Assembly: GCA_017853235.1 (NCBI GenBank)
Contig: JAFMJX010000024.1
Location: 1 to 14,938, forward strand
Direction of reading: 5' to 3'
Origin: Chitinophagaceae bacterium
GTDB lineage: Bacteria > Bacteroidota > Bacteroidia > Chitinophagales > Chitinophagaceae
DNA: 14,938 nt
Positions 1 to 7,614 of the stretch are shown here, in pieces. The notes beneath the pieces are model-generated. The model was not told the DNA's origin, ran no database searches, and saw only the letters and a program-made list of their open reading frames with translations. A program made the position numbers and the translations under genes. The first letter of the stretch is position 1. Each line of letters starts with the position of its first letter.

Positions 1-97
1 TTGCTAATACTTTACGACCATTAGCTGATTCCATACGCTTACGAAAACCATGAACAGATTTACGACGACGTTTATGTGGTTGAAATGTACGTTTCAT
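1..97 (-). CDS. rpmH: 50S ribosomal protein L34 (partial, 3' end outside the window)
   Basis: L34 is a small basic protein of the large ribosomal subunit that binds 23S rRNA. The visible 32 codons begin MKRTFQPHKRRRK and continue through SVHGFRKRM and NGRKVLA, which is the standard L34 sequence. Bacteroidota L34 is usually about 50 residues, so roughly the last 20 codons lie beyond position 1. The ATG at 95-97 is the only sensible start because MKRT is the canonical N-terminus. The gene follows murI on the same strand after a 107-bp gap that holds a good Bacteroidota -7 element, so it probably has its own promoter. In many bacteria rnpA follows rpmH, but that cannot be seen here. Confidence 0.96.
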   Translation of the reverse strand, partial: MKRTFQPHKRRRKSVHGFRKRMESANGRKVLA

Positions 98-179
98 TTG
101 ATGTCTTTTACTTGCTTAGTTTCTTAAAATTGTTTCCACTTCAATAGCAGTCACCATACCACTACCTGTGAAAGGACGG

Positions 180-187
180 CAAAAATA
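180..187 (-). promoter_or_regulatory. Putative -7 promoter element for rpmH
   Basis: On the minus strand this reads TATTTTTG, a full match to the Bacteroidota sigma-A -7 consensus TAnnTTTG. It lies in the murI-rpmH gap, about 80 bp before the rpmH ATG, predicting a leader of roughly 75 nt. No clear TTG -33 element is seen at the expected spacing, as is common in this phylum. By chance the 6-base core is expected several times per strand in a window this AT-rich, so the position in the gap is the main support. Confidence 0.45.
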
Positions 188-204
188 GGGTATTTTTTGA
201 TTTT

Positions 205-1029
205 TTAAGCTAAATCTGTATGTTTTGCCTCAACTTTTTGGCCAAAAAACAAACTGGCCTGCTTTTCAAAGGCCTGAGCATTATCGGTCGTATAAAATTG
301 CAGTTTCCCTTGTTGACTGCATTGTTGCGCCATAGCAGGATGATTTTCAAGGTATTTTGCCAAGCTTTTAGACACAATACCCCCTTGGGTGACTAGTTTC
401 ACGCCCTTGGGTAAATGCTCCTTTATTTTGTCTGCTAATAGCGGATAATGCGTACAAGCCAACAATAAAGTATCAATTTGATTGGATTGAGCAAATAATT
501 GATGGAGATATAATTGGACAAAATAGTCCGCACCAGGCTGGGTATGCTCCCCATTTTCAATAAGGGGTACCCAAAGTGGGCAAGCTTGTTGAAAAACCTG
601 TAAATGAGGAAAAAACTTTGCTAGTTCAATAGGATAACTATCACTTTGAATGGTGCCAGTGGTTCCTAAAATTCCAACTTGTTGGGAAGAAGACAAAGTT
701 CCAAGAATTTCAGTGGTTGGACGAATCACCCCCAACACTCTTTTATCAGGTGCCAACTTTGGTAAGTCCTTTTGTTGGATTGTTCTTAATGCTTTCGCCG
801 AAGCAGTGTTACATGCTAATATAACCAAAGAGCAACCTTGTTTAAAAAACCAATTCACCGCTTCCAAGGTATATTGATACACCGTATCATAGGATCTAGG
901 ACCATAAGGAGCACGTGCATTATCCCCTAAATAGATGTAATCGTACTGAGGTAATTCTTGTTTCAATTCCTTTAAAATGGTCAATCCACCATATCCACTA
1001 TCAAAAACACCAATTGGAGCAGCTGCCAT
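205..1029 (-). CDS. murI: Glutamate racemase
   Basis: Converts L-glutamate to D-glutamate for the peptidoglycan stem peptide, in the cytoplasm and without a cofactor. The 274-residue protein has the usual family length. Visible motifs are the N-terminal GVFDSGYGG with the general acid/base-associated Asp10 and Ser11, the DNARAPYG segment near residues 36-43, the first catalytic Cys73 in ACNTASA, and the second catalytic Cys192 in ACTHYPLL with its neighbouring His194. The start is an ATG with no better alternative upstream. It is the last gene before rpmH and lies 77 bp behind ompH-2, with a strong hairpin in that gap. It may therefore be only partly cotranscribed with the envelope cluster, or have its own promoter. 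Both cysteines are intact, so an active racemase is expected. Confidence 0.96.
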   Translation of the reverse strand: MAAAPIGVFDSGYGGLTILKELKQELPQYDYIYLGDNARAPYGPRSYDTVYQYTLEAVNWFFKQGCSLVILACNTASAKALRTIQQKDLPKLAPDKRVLGVIRPTTEILGTLSSSQQVGILGTTGTIQSDSYPIELAKFFPHLQVFQQACPLWVPLIENGEHTQPGADYFVQLYLHQLFAQSNQIDTLLLACTHYPLLADKIKEHLPKGVKLVTQGGIVSKSLAKYLENHPAMAQQCSQQGKLQFYTTDNAQAFEKQASLFFGQKVEAKHTDLA

Positions 1030-1054
1030 TGTTTTTAATTATGCTGTAAAACTA

Positions 1055-1084
1055 AATAACCTCGTTGTAAACAACGAGGTTATT
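1055..1084 (-). terminator. Perfect 13-bp hairpin between ompH-2 and murI (probable terminator or attenuator)
   Basis: The two arms (1055-1067 and 1072-1084) are perfectly complementary over 13 bp around a 4-base loop. The arm core is CCTCGTTG. On the minus strand the hairpin starts 22 bp after the ompH-2 stop and is followed by TAGTTTTA, a short and imperfect T tract. This fits an intrinsic terminator ending the bamA-ompH transcript, or a partial terminator that reduces murI expression. Being palindromic, it could also act as a 3'-end stabiliser. The structure is certain; its function is inferred. Confidence 0.75.
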
Positions 1085-1106
1085 GGTAAAATATATTTTT
1101 AAAATA

Positions 1107-1718
1107 TTATCCTTTTTTTGCTGGAGCTGCTGCTTTAGCAGGAGCGGCACCGCCAGTAGCTGCTTTGAACGCATCTTCAATTTCCTTAGGTAAAGGAAGC
1201 TTTAACTTCATCGCAACACGAATTGTTAAGTTATCAGCGATAGAAGGTTGTGCATAAGGAGACAACGCATCAGCTTTTAATACGAAATTATATTTTTGTT
1301 CTGCTACTACTTCACTTAAAGCAGCGGCAATTTTTTGTCTGTAAGGCAATAATAAAGTTTCTTGCTTTTGTTGCATTGACTCTTGTTGGTATTGTTGCCA
1401 GTTGATTAATTTGTATTTCAATTTATTTAATTCGTCAGTCGCTAATTGTAAAGCTTTAGGACGCTTAGATAAATTAACAGAATCTTTTCTGTAGATACTG
1501 TCTTGATTTTGATACGTCTTTAAAGTATAGTTATACTCATCTTGTAATGAATCCTGAGCATATGATTTTAATACTGTATCCAATTTTTCTTGAATGCCTG
1601 GGAATAAAGCCAATACGCTTTGATCATCAAAATAACCAATTTTAACTTGCGCTGAAGCTGTATTGGTAAAAGAAGCTGCAACAAATAAAATAGCAGCAAA
1701 TAGGAAACCTTTTTTCAT
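1107..1718 (-). CDS. OmpH/Skp-family periplasmic chaperone-like protein, second copy
   Basis: A 203-residue secreted protein of the OmpH/Skp family, whose members hold unfolded outer-membrane proteins in the periplasm on their way to BamA. It has a clear signal peptide (MKK start, hydrophobic core, ASAQ at about 21-24). A short beta segment KIGYFDDQSVL follows, then a long charged and Gln-rich helical region (about 40-135) suited to Skp-like coiled-coil arms, then a KYNFVLKAD strand that closes the body as in Skp. The last 15 residues are a low-complexity Ala/Pro/Lys tail not typical of Skp. It is the more divergent of two tandem copies, 40 bp behind the first. The position behind bamA supports the chaperone role, but no client is shown by the sequence. 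Confidence 0.85.
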   Translation of the reverse strand: MKKGFLFAAILFVAASFTNTASAQVKIGYFDDQSVLALFPGIQEKLDTVLKSYAQDSLQDEYNYTLKTYQNQDSIYRKDSVNLSKRPKALQLATDELNKLKYKLINWQQYQQESMQQKQETLLLPYRQKIAAALSEVVAEQKYNFVLKADALSPYAQPSIADNLTIRVAMKLKLPLPKEIEDAFKAATGGAAPAKAAAPAKKG

Positions 1719-1758
1719 AAAGTTATAGTTTGAATGTTTGTTTGTCTTATAATTTGTC

Positions 1759-2283
1759 TTAATTATTGATACCCAATTCTTTTAAAACGTCATCGCTTTT
1801 GTCCAGTTTTGGGTCTGCAAATATAATGGTAATTCCTTCACTTTTATCTAAAATGAAGTCATATGAGCGTGCAGCAGCCATTTTTTGGACCGCATTATAC
1901 ACTTTATCCTGAATTGGTTTTACCAATTTTTGACGTTCTTTAAATAAATCCCCTTCGTAACCAAAGCGCTTTTTTTGCAAATCTCTCAGTTCTTTTTCTT
2001 TTAAAAACAACTCATCTTCTCTCTTTTTTTTAAGGTCCTCCGATAACATAAATTGCTCAGCCTCATAGTTTTTGTACATCTTATCCAAGCTCATTTGCTT
2101 TTGATCAATTTCTTGTTGCCATTGATCCCCCAAAGCTTTTAATTTTTTATCCGCTTCTTTGTACTCGGGAATTTTATCCAAAATATACTTTGTATTTATA
2201 ATAGCATAGCGGCTTTGAGCTTCAGCTGAAAAAAAACTTACTACACTAAAGGCTAGTATTAAAATTATTTTAGGAATACGCAT
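1759..2283 (-). CDS. OmpH/Skp-family periplasmic chaperone, first copy
   Basis: A 174-residue Skp-like protein, close to the usual family length. The signal peptide starts MRIPKIILIL and ends near SAEAQ. The mature part begins with the family strand RYAIINTKYILDKIPEY, followed by a long charged helix pair (about 45-130, rich in Lys/Glu/Gln) and the closing strand RSYDFILDKSEG. The family role is to bind unfolded outer-membrane proteins in the periplasm and deliver them to BamA, whose gene ends 58 bp upstream. The open frame extends back to a TTG at 2355 that would overlap bamA, but the ATG at 2281-2283 begins a perfect signal peptide and leaves no overlap, so it is preferred. OmpH copies behind bamA are a common Bacteroidota arrangement. 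Confidence 0.93.
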   Translation of the reverse strand: MRIPKIILILAFSVVSFFSAEAQSRYAIINTKYILDKIPEYKEADKKLKALGDQWQQEIDQKQMSLDKMYKNYEAEQFMLSEDLKKKREDELFLKEKELRDLQKKRFGYEGDLFKERQKLVKPIQDKVYNAVQKMAAARSYDFILDKSEGITIIFADPKLDKSDDVLKELGINN

Positions 2284-2341
2284 AATATAAAAATTAAATT
2301 CTAAAAAATGATGTGATCTATATTGACTGTTTTTAAAATTC

Positions 2342-5080
2342 TTATTCAGGTTCAAATCCTAACATAAATGTAAATCGGCCTGCATCTTTTAGGGTATTCG
2401 TACCGTTAATACGATCTATACCAACGCCATAATCAAATCCTAATAAACCAAACATAGGTAAGTAAAAACGCATTCCAATACCAACAGATCTACGTAAGTT
2501 GAATGGATTGTATTCTTTCATACTATACCATCCATTGGCAGCTTCAAAAAATCCTAATGCATAAATAGTACTACTTGCAGCTAAACTCAAAGGATATCTT
2601 AACTCCACTGCGTACTTATTAAAAATGGTAAAGTGTTGTCTTGCTGTTTGTTGATCAGGGTTAATTTTTGGATTGGATGTTTCATACACAGGATACCCTC
2701 TTTGTGCAATAATATCATATCCTAATAAAGCAAACTGATTGCTCAAACCTGCATCTCCTAATTGGAAACGTTCAAATGGAGAAATCGTTAAATCGGTATT
2801 ATAACGACCTACAAATCCGTATTTAGCAGCAAAGCGTAATACAAATTGTTTGTTATGGTCTTCTCCTGATGGTTTTCCTAATGGTACAAACCATTCCCCA
2901 TTAAATCTCCATTTATGATATTCCAATAATTCATATGGATTTTGTTTAGTAGCAAAACCCTTATCAAATAAAGAATAAGGAGGTGTTAATTGTGCACTTA
3001 ATAAAAAGGTTGAACCTGTTCGAGGAAATAATGGTTGATCAATAGATGTTCTTTGTAAAGCAATTCTAAAGTTGAAATTGTTTACAATCCCGTTTGAAAA
3101 ATTAGGAAGATTGTAAGGGTCAATTGCATAATCCTTTAAGGTATATCTTGTATAGTTGATACCAGTGCTTAAAGAAAAATAATCATCAGGCCAAGACAAT
3201 TGACGACCAAAGGAAACCGTTGCTCCAGTAGTACTAATATATCTTGAATCAGCTGCATTGGGATCATACATACCTGTTGTCAAATCGTAGGTTTGACCAT
3301 ATTTAGTATTGTATATACTTACAGTTAAAGTATTTCTTTTAATACCTCCAAACCAAGGTTCGGTAAACGAGAAGTTAGTAGAACGGAATGCTTTACCATT
3401 ACTTTGTACACGGATACTCAACTTTTGACCATCTCCCATAGGTAATGGATCCCAAGCCGATTTTTTAAACAGATTCTTGGAAGAGAAGTTGTTAAAAGTA
3501 ACCCCTAGAGTTCCCGTCAAACCAATATATCCTCCCCAACCAGCACTTAATTCTAATTGATCACTTGATTTTTCTTCTACTCCATAATTGATGTCCACAG
3601 TTCCATCTTCTGGATTAGGAACAGGATCAATTTTAATTTTTTCTTGATCAAAGTAATTCAACTGAGCAATCTCACGTTGTGAACGTATTAATAAAGTACG
3701 GCTGAATTTATCGCCAGGATAGGTTCTAATTTCACGACGAATCACAAAATCCTTTGTTTTTTCGTTTCCTGCAATTCGAATTGTTTTAATGGTAGCCTGC
3801 GGGCCCTCACGTAATCTAATTTCAAAGTCGATGGTATCATTATATACCGCTGTTTCGATGGGATCTATATTAAAAAATAAATAACCATCATCTTGATACA
3901 ATCCACTTACATCACCCCCTTCGGCAGTGGGTGTTTTTCCTAATTTATTGTATAAAATTTCACGGTTATAAATATCTCCTTTTTTGATATTTAAAATACT
4001 AGTTAATAAAGAATCAGGATATTTTGTATTCCCTCTCCAAGAAATATTTCCGAAATAGTATTTATGACCTTCTTTTAATTGTATGTCAATATTTAAATTA
4101 CCTGCTGCATTATGATATAAAGTATCTTTTTCAATCACAGCATCACGAAAACCTAAGGAGTTATAATAGTTTAATAAGTTATCCTTGCTTTCATCATATT
4201 TTTTTACGTTGTACTTAGACGAACTCAATTTCACTCTCACATAAGGACTTAATACTTTACGTGTTTTAGTGAATGTCAAATATCCTTTTTCGCTTAAATA
4301 TTGTTCAAAAGTATAAGGTGATGTTTTTACAATCATGGGTTTATCAAACACAGGATATAAAGTCATTCTAGACTTTTCATGAATTTCTTTTAAGCTTTTT
4401 TTCAACTTTGCTTCATCCACTTTATTGCCCCCAAAATTGATACTATTAATACGTACTTTAGGACCACGATCTACTACAAAATCCAATAACAAACTATTCT
4501 TTTTAGTAGCATCCTTTTTTTCGCGAATGGTCACCTTAACATCTTGAAAACCTTTTTCAGCAAAAAACTTTTTAATGCCTTCTACTGCTGTAATTTTCAT
4601 GTTTTGAGTAATCACCCTGTTAGGAGTGAGTCCTGTTTTACCAGACAATTCATCTATTTCAGATTTACGAACTCCAATAAAATTAAACTTTGATAAACGA
4701 GGGCGTTCTACAACTGCAATTTCTACATCAATTTCATTTCCAACTAAATCTGTAAGCCAAATGCTCACATCACTAAAATAATTTTGATCCATCAATTTAT
4801 GAATCGCTTTCCCAAAATTTTCACCTCCAGGCAAAGTAATTTCATCTCCAATATTTAAGGTAGAAAGTGACAACAATAAGTTCTCATCAAAATTGACATT
4901 ACCCACTACATTAATAGCACGAATTTTGTACTTAGCGGGTGTTTTTTGGTTAAATATATTAAGGAGCTTGACGTTAATTTGTGAAACCGAATCCTTTACA
5001 GGAGCTACCTGGGCATAAGAAGTCGAGGACAGTAAAAGAACCAATAAAGATCCTATATAAATTGAAAGAAATTTCTGCAT
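2342..5080 (-). CDS. bamA: Outer membrane protein assembly factor BamA (Omp85 family)
   Basis: The central essential component of the machine that folds beta-barrel proteins into the outer membrane. The 912-residue protein has a signal peptide (MQKFLSIYIGSLLVLLL, then TSYAQ) and a periplasmic region of about five POTRA repeats to about residue 500, marked by repeats such as IRAINVVGNVNFDE, INSINFGGNKVDE and IKTIRIAGNEKT. A C-terminal barrel rich in alternating aromatic strands follows. The loop-6 motif, usually VRGF/Y, is present as QRGYP at about 793-797. The protein ends FMLGFEPE instead of on a terminal aromatic residue. The open frame extends six bases further to a TTG, but the ATG at 5078-5080 starts directly at the signal peptide. 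It lies between uppS (89-bp gap) and the ompH genes. The larger upstream gap could hold an extra promoter, although no full -7 match was found. Confidence 0.97.
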   Translation of the reverse strand: MQKFLSIYIGSLLVLLLSSTSYAQVAPVKDSVSQINVKLLNIFNQKTPAKYKIRAINVVGNVNFDENLLLSLSTLNIGDEITLPGGENFGKAIHKLMDQNYFSDVSIWLTDLVGNEIDVEIAVVERPRLSKFNFIGVRKSEIDELSGKTGLTPNRVITQNMKITAVEGIKKFFAEKGFQDVKVTIREKKDATKKNSLLLDFVVDRGPKVRINSINFGGNKVDEAKLKKSLKEIHEKSRMTLYPVFDKPMIVKTSPYTFEQYLSEKGYLTFTKTRKVLSPYVRVKLSSSKYNVKKYDESKDNLLNYYNSLGFRDAVIEKDTLYHNAAGNLNIDIQLKEGHKYYFGNISWRGNTKYPDSLLTSILNIKKGDIYNREILYNKLGKTPTAEGGDVSGLYQDDGYLFFNIDPIETAVYNDTIDFEIRLREGPQATIKTIRIAGNEKTKDFVIRREIRTYPGDKFSRTLLIRSQREIAQLNYFDQEKIKIDPVPNPEDGTVDINYGVEEKSSDQLELSAGWGGYIGLTGTLGVTFNNFSSKNLFKKSAWDPLPMGDGQKLSIRVQSNGKAFRSTNFSFTEPWFGGIKRNTLTVSIYNTKYGQTYDLTTGMYDPNAADSRYISTTGATVSFGRQLSWPDDYFSLSTGINYTRYTLKDYAIDPYNLPNFSNGIVNNFNFRIALQRTSIDQPLFPRTGSTFLLSAQLTPPYSLFDKGFATKQNPYELLEYHKWRFNGEWFVPLGKPSGEDHNKQFVLRFAAKYGFVGRYNTDLTISPFERFQLGDAGLSNQFALLGYDIIAQRGYPVYETSNPKINPDQQTARQHFTIFNKYAVELRYPLSLAASSTIYALGFFEAANGWYSMKEYNPFNLRRSVGIGMRFYLPMFGLLGFDYGVGIDRINGTNTLKDAGRFTFMLGFEPE

Positions 5081-5169
5081 CTGCAAAGGGGCTACATTTA
5101 TAATTTTAAAAGTGTCGCAAATTACTCGTAATATTTCAAAGTCTTTGTTAAAACCTAAAATAAAATATA

Positions 5170-5919
5170 TTATTTATTTTCATCATTTGTTTGTACTTGT
5201 TGGCCTGTTTTGCCAAATCTTCGCTCTCTAGATTGAAAATCGAGGATGGCCTCAATAAGGTCTTTTTTACGAAAATCAGGCCAACGAGTCTCCGTAAAAT
5301 ATAATTCAGCGTAGGCTAATTGATAGAGTAAAAAATTGCTAATTCGGTATTCTCCACTGGTTCGAATCATTAATTCAGGATCGGGAAAACCACTGGTAGC
5401 AAGGGCTGCACTTAAGTTAGCTTCCTTGATATCCTCGGGTAATAATAAACCTTCCTTCACCTGTTGTGCTAGTTTTTGAATGGCTTCAATTAATTCCCAA
5501 CGGCTACTATAACTCAGCGCAATAATGAGCTCTAAACCGGTGTTCCCGGCGGTAGTTTCAGTGGCTTTTTCTAGGGCCTTTTTAGCATCCTCAGGCAATA
5601 AGGCCAGGTTCCCAATAAAATGAAGTTTGATGTTATTTTTATGCAAGGAAGGCACTTCCTTGGATATGGTGTCCACAAATAGGCTCATTAAGCCTGCGAC
5701 TTCAGCAGCCGGTCTATCCCAGTTTTCGGTACTAAAAGCATACAAAGTGAGGTATTTTATGCCAATTTCGGCTGCAGCCTCTACAATATTACGAACGCTT
5801 TCTACCCCATGAAAATGTCCATATAACCGATCCTGCCCCTTTTCCTGTGCCCATCTTCCATTTCCATCCATAATGATGGCAATATGTTTAGGCAATCTCT
5901 TCGAATCCAAGTTTTCCAT
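5170..5919 (-). CDS. uppS: Isoprenyl transferase (undecaprenyl diphosphate synthase)
   Basis: A cis-prenyltransferase that adds isopentenyl diphosphate units to farnesyl diphosphate, giving the long polyprenyl diphosphate used as lipid carrier for peptidoglycan and surface glycans. It is cytoplasmic and membrane-associated. The 249-residue length is typical. Motifs seen are MDGNGRWA (17-24) with the metal/diphosphate Asp18 and Arg22, then GHFHG with His35, YAFSTENW (60-67), SYSSRW (136-141), and the signature RTSGEYRISNFLL (186-198) followed by QLAYAELYF. The order matches known UppS proteins. It starts at an ATG 25 bp behind the DUF6089 gene, and bamA follows it. The C-terminal tail after about 235 is polar and probably disordered. 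Confidence 0.97.
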   Translation of the reverse strand: MENLDSKRLPKHIAIIMDGNGRWAQEKGQDRLYGHFHGVESVRNIVEAAAEIGIKYLTLYAFSTENWDRPAAEVAGLMSLFVDTISKEVPSLHKNNIKLHFIGNLALLPEDAKKALEKATETTAGNTGLELIIALSYSSRWELIEAIQKLAQQVKEGLLLPEDIKEANLSAALATSGFPDPELMIRTSGEYRISNFLLYQLAYAELYFTETRWPDFRKKDLIEAILDFQSRERRFGKTGQQVQTNDENK

Positions 5920-5944
5920 GCTGTAAAATTAATAAAACCCTAGC

Positions 5945-6721
5945 TTATTTGCGTCTAATCCTGTTCAATAAGCTTCTGTTTTGTTGGCCCTTATTTTGCT
6001 CAATTCCATAAATGGTATTGAAGGTATAAGATATGCCAATTTTGGCAGAAAAAAAGCGGTCATTACCGGAACGACTACCTTGATACCCAAGGGGTGCATC
6101 ATAAGTGGGGGCAGTAGGATTGGCATTTAAAAAATCCAAATTATCGGTATTGGTAAAACGATACATCGCTTCTCCAAAAATATTGAACTGACGATAAATA
6201 TTATACTTTAAACCAAAATTAACTGGAAAAGTAATTGGCAAGTCTGTCTTAGCATTGGCATCGTCTGCAGGAACTACACTTGTATTATTATTACGAATAG
6301 TTTCAAGGGTTAATAAATAACCCACCCCCATTCCAACATAGGGAGTGAACTTTTTATTTCTAGACCCAGAAATATAATTTAAAAAATAAAATTCACCCAA
6401 CGCACTAATGTCTAATGTATTAATTAAAAAATTTGCATTACGTTGTATCGCATAAGGATCGGCAGAAAGCATATCGTGTGCTGCCAATTTTTGCATTTCC
6501 ACATTCAAACGAACCCCCACATAATTATTGATTTGCTTTTTTACAAAAGCCCCATAATTACGGTAATAGACTTGTACATCTGGAGCAATGTCTCCTTGAT
6601 AAGAAGCCACACCATACATGATACCTGCTTCAGCAAAATTTTCTGAAAGCTCATGGTGTTGCGCCATCGCACCTTGAGCAAAATATAAAAAACTTATAAA
6701 AATTAAAATTCGCTTAGCCAT
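5945..6721 (-). CDS. DUF6089-type outer-membrane beta-barrel protein
   Basis: A 258-residue exported protein resembling the Bacteroidota DUF6089 family of small outer-membrane barrels, which lacks an assigned function. A signal peptide (MAKRILIFISFLYF, ending near AMAQ) is followed by the family-like opening EAGIMYGVASYQGDI. Repeated amphipathic strands follow (for example YGAFVKKQI, VGVRLNVEMQ, FTPYVGMGVGYLL, FPVNFGLKYNI, FNIFGEAMYRF), closing with FFSAKIGISYTFNTIYG. The C-terminus is a short basic Gln/Asn-rich tail ending NRIRRK, which probably lies outside the barrel. It starts 5 bp after nadK and ends 25 bp before uppS, so it is surely in the same operon. A DUF6089 gene between nadK and uppS/bamA recurs in this phylum, as recalled, which suggests a link with envelope assembly. 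Confidence 0.82.
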   Translation of the reverse strand: MAKRILIFISFLYFAQGAMAQHHELSENFAEAGIMYGVASYQGDIAPDVQVYYRNYGAFVKKQINNYVGVRLNVEMQKLAAHDMLSADPYAIQRNANFLINTLDISALGEFYFLNYISGSRNKKFTPYVGMGVGYLLTLETIRNNNTSVVPADDANAKTDLPITFPVNFGLKYNIYRQFNIFGEAMYRFTNTDNLDFLNANPTAPTYDAPLGYQGSRSGNDRFFSAKIGISYTFNTIYGIEQNKGQQNRSLLNRIRRK

Positions 6722-6726
6722 ACTTT

Positions 6727-7608
6727 CTAATTTCTTTTATCTAAACCCCAAGTTAATTTAGTACGTAATGTTGTTAAATAACTGTTTTCATTGAGTCTTA
6801 TGAAGCTCACAGTAAAGGATTCTTGTTTCAATGCCAATTGTATGGACTTGGGTACAATTTCTTTTCGAGCATCTAAAGCGCACAATAATTCTTCTGTTCT
6901 TCCCTCTATCTCAAATGAAATTACTGAAGTATTGGGAACTACAATAGATCTTACATTTAAATTATGTGGAGCAACAGGAGTAATCACAAAACTAGCCGAA
7001 TCTGGAAATAAAATAGGTCCATTACAACTCATATTATAACCAGTGGAACCAGTTGGGGTAGAAACTATAATGCCATCCGCCCAATATGAATTTAAAAATT
7101 CCCCATTTAAATAAGTGTGTATTTTAATCATTGGAGAGATGTCTCTTTTATGAATTACAAACTCATTCAAGCCAAATGGAGTGGTTCCAAAAATAGGCAT
7201 ATTTGCATCCAAGTGAATCAAAGCTCTTTTTTCAATCACAAAAGTGCCACTCACTAACGCGTCTACCATCGTACTCAATTCATCCTTTGAAATAGACGCT
7301 AAAAATCCTAAACGACCATAATTAATGCCCAATATGGGGATATTAGAATCCCCTACTAGTGTGACAGAGTCCAAGACGGTACCATCCCCTCCTAAACTAA
7401 TTAGGCAATCAATATTACTTGGTAAATCATAGGCAGATAAAAATGGAATATATGCTTGTTTGCCAGCCGGTGCCGACAAATTAAATTTTTGCATTAAATC
7501 ATGAAAAATACAAATAGTGATATCATAACGATGCAGTTCTAACAGCAACGCATTTAATGATTGTTGTTGATCCAAATCAACCCCTCTACTGTAAATTGCT
7601 ACTTTCAT
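6727..7608 (-). CDS. nadK: NAD kinase
   Basis: Phosphorylates NAD+ to NADP+ using ATP (or polyphosphate) in the cytoplasm and is the only route to NADP in most bacteria. At 293 residues it is of usual length. The diagnostic GGDGT motif is at 73-77 with catalytic Asp75, preceded by the strand DCLISL. LGINYGRLGFLA (93-104), the NE pair at 148-149, and ADGIIVSTPTGSTGY (177-191) with the conserved Asp178 all match the family. The ATG start at 7606-7608 is directly before MKVAIYSRG, the typical first strand. It sits 6 bp behind the Omp85-like gene and 5 bp ahead of the DUF6089 gene, so expression is tied to the envelope operon. All key residues are intact. Confidence 0.97.
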   Translation of the reverse strand: MKVAIYSRGVDLDQQQSLNALLLELHRYDITICIFHDLMQKFNLSAPAGKQAYIPFLSAYDLPSNIDCLISLGGDGTVLDSVTLVGDSNIPILGINYGRLGFLASISKDELSTMVDALVSGTFVIEKRALIHLDANMPIFGTTPFGLNEFVIHKRDISPMIKIHTYLNGEFLNSYWADGIIVSTPTGSTGYNMSCNGPILFPDSASFVITPVAPHNLNVRSIVVPNTSVISFEIEGRTEELLCALDARKEIVPKSIQLALKQESFTVSFIRLNENSYLTTLRTKLTWGLDKRN

Positions 7609-7614
7609 TAAAAT

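Noticed and set aside
650..877. 75-codon plus-strand open frame inside murI
   Set aside because: Lies entirely antisense to a complete glutamate racemase with intact motifs; no recognisable protein features.
2284..2355. Overlap of ompH-1 with bamA implied by the longest open frame
   Set aside because: The extension begins at TTG and puts 24 polar residues before a perfect signal peptide; the ATG at 2281-2283 is the likely start, so the genes do not overlap.
5114..5132. Small inverted repeat ATTAC-TC-GTAAT between uppS and bamA
   Set aside because: Only a 5-bp AT-rich stem with a 2-base loop and no T run; expected by chance.
5087..5169. Possible promoter in the uppS-bamA gap (TAATTTG on the minus strand)
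   Set aside because: One base short of the TAnnTTTG spacing and with the only TTG 12 bp upstream; not strong enough to annotate, though the 89-bp gap before the bamA ATG leaves room for one.
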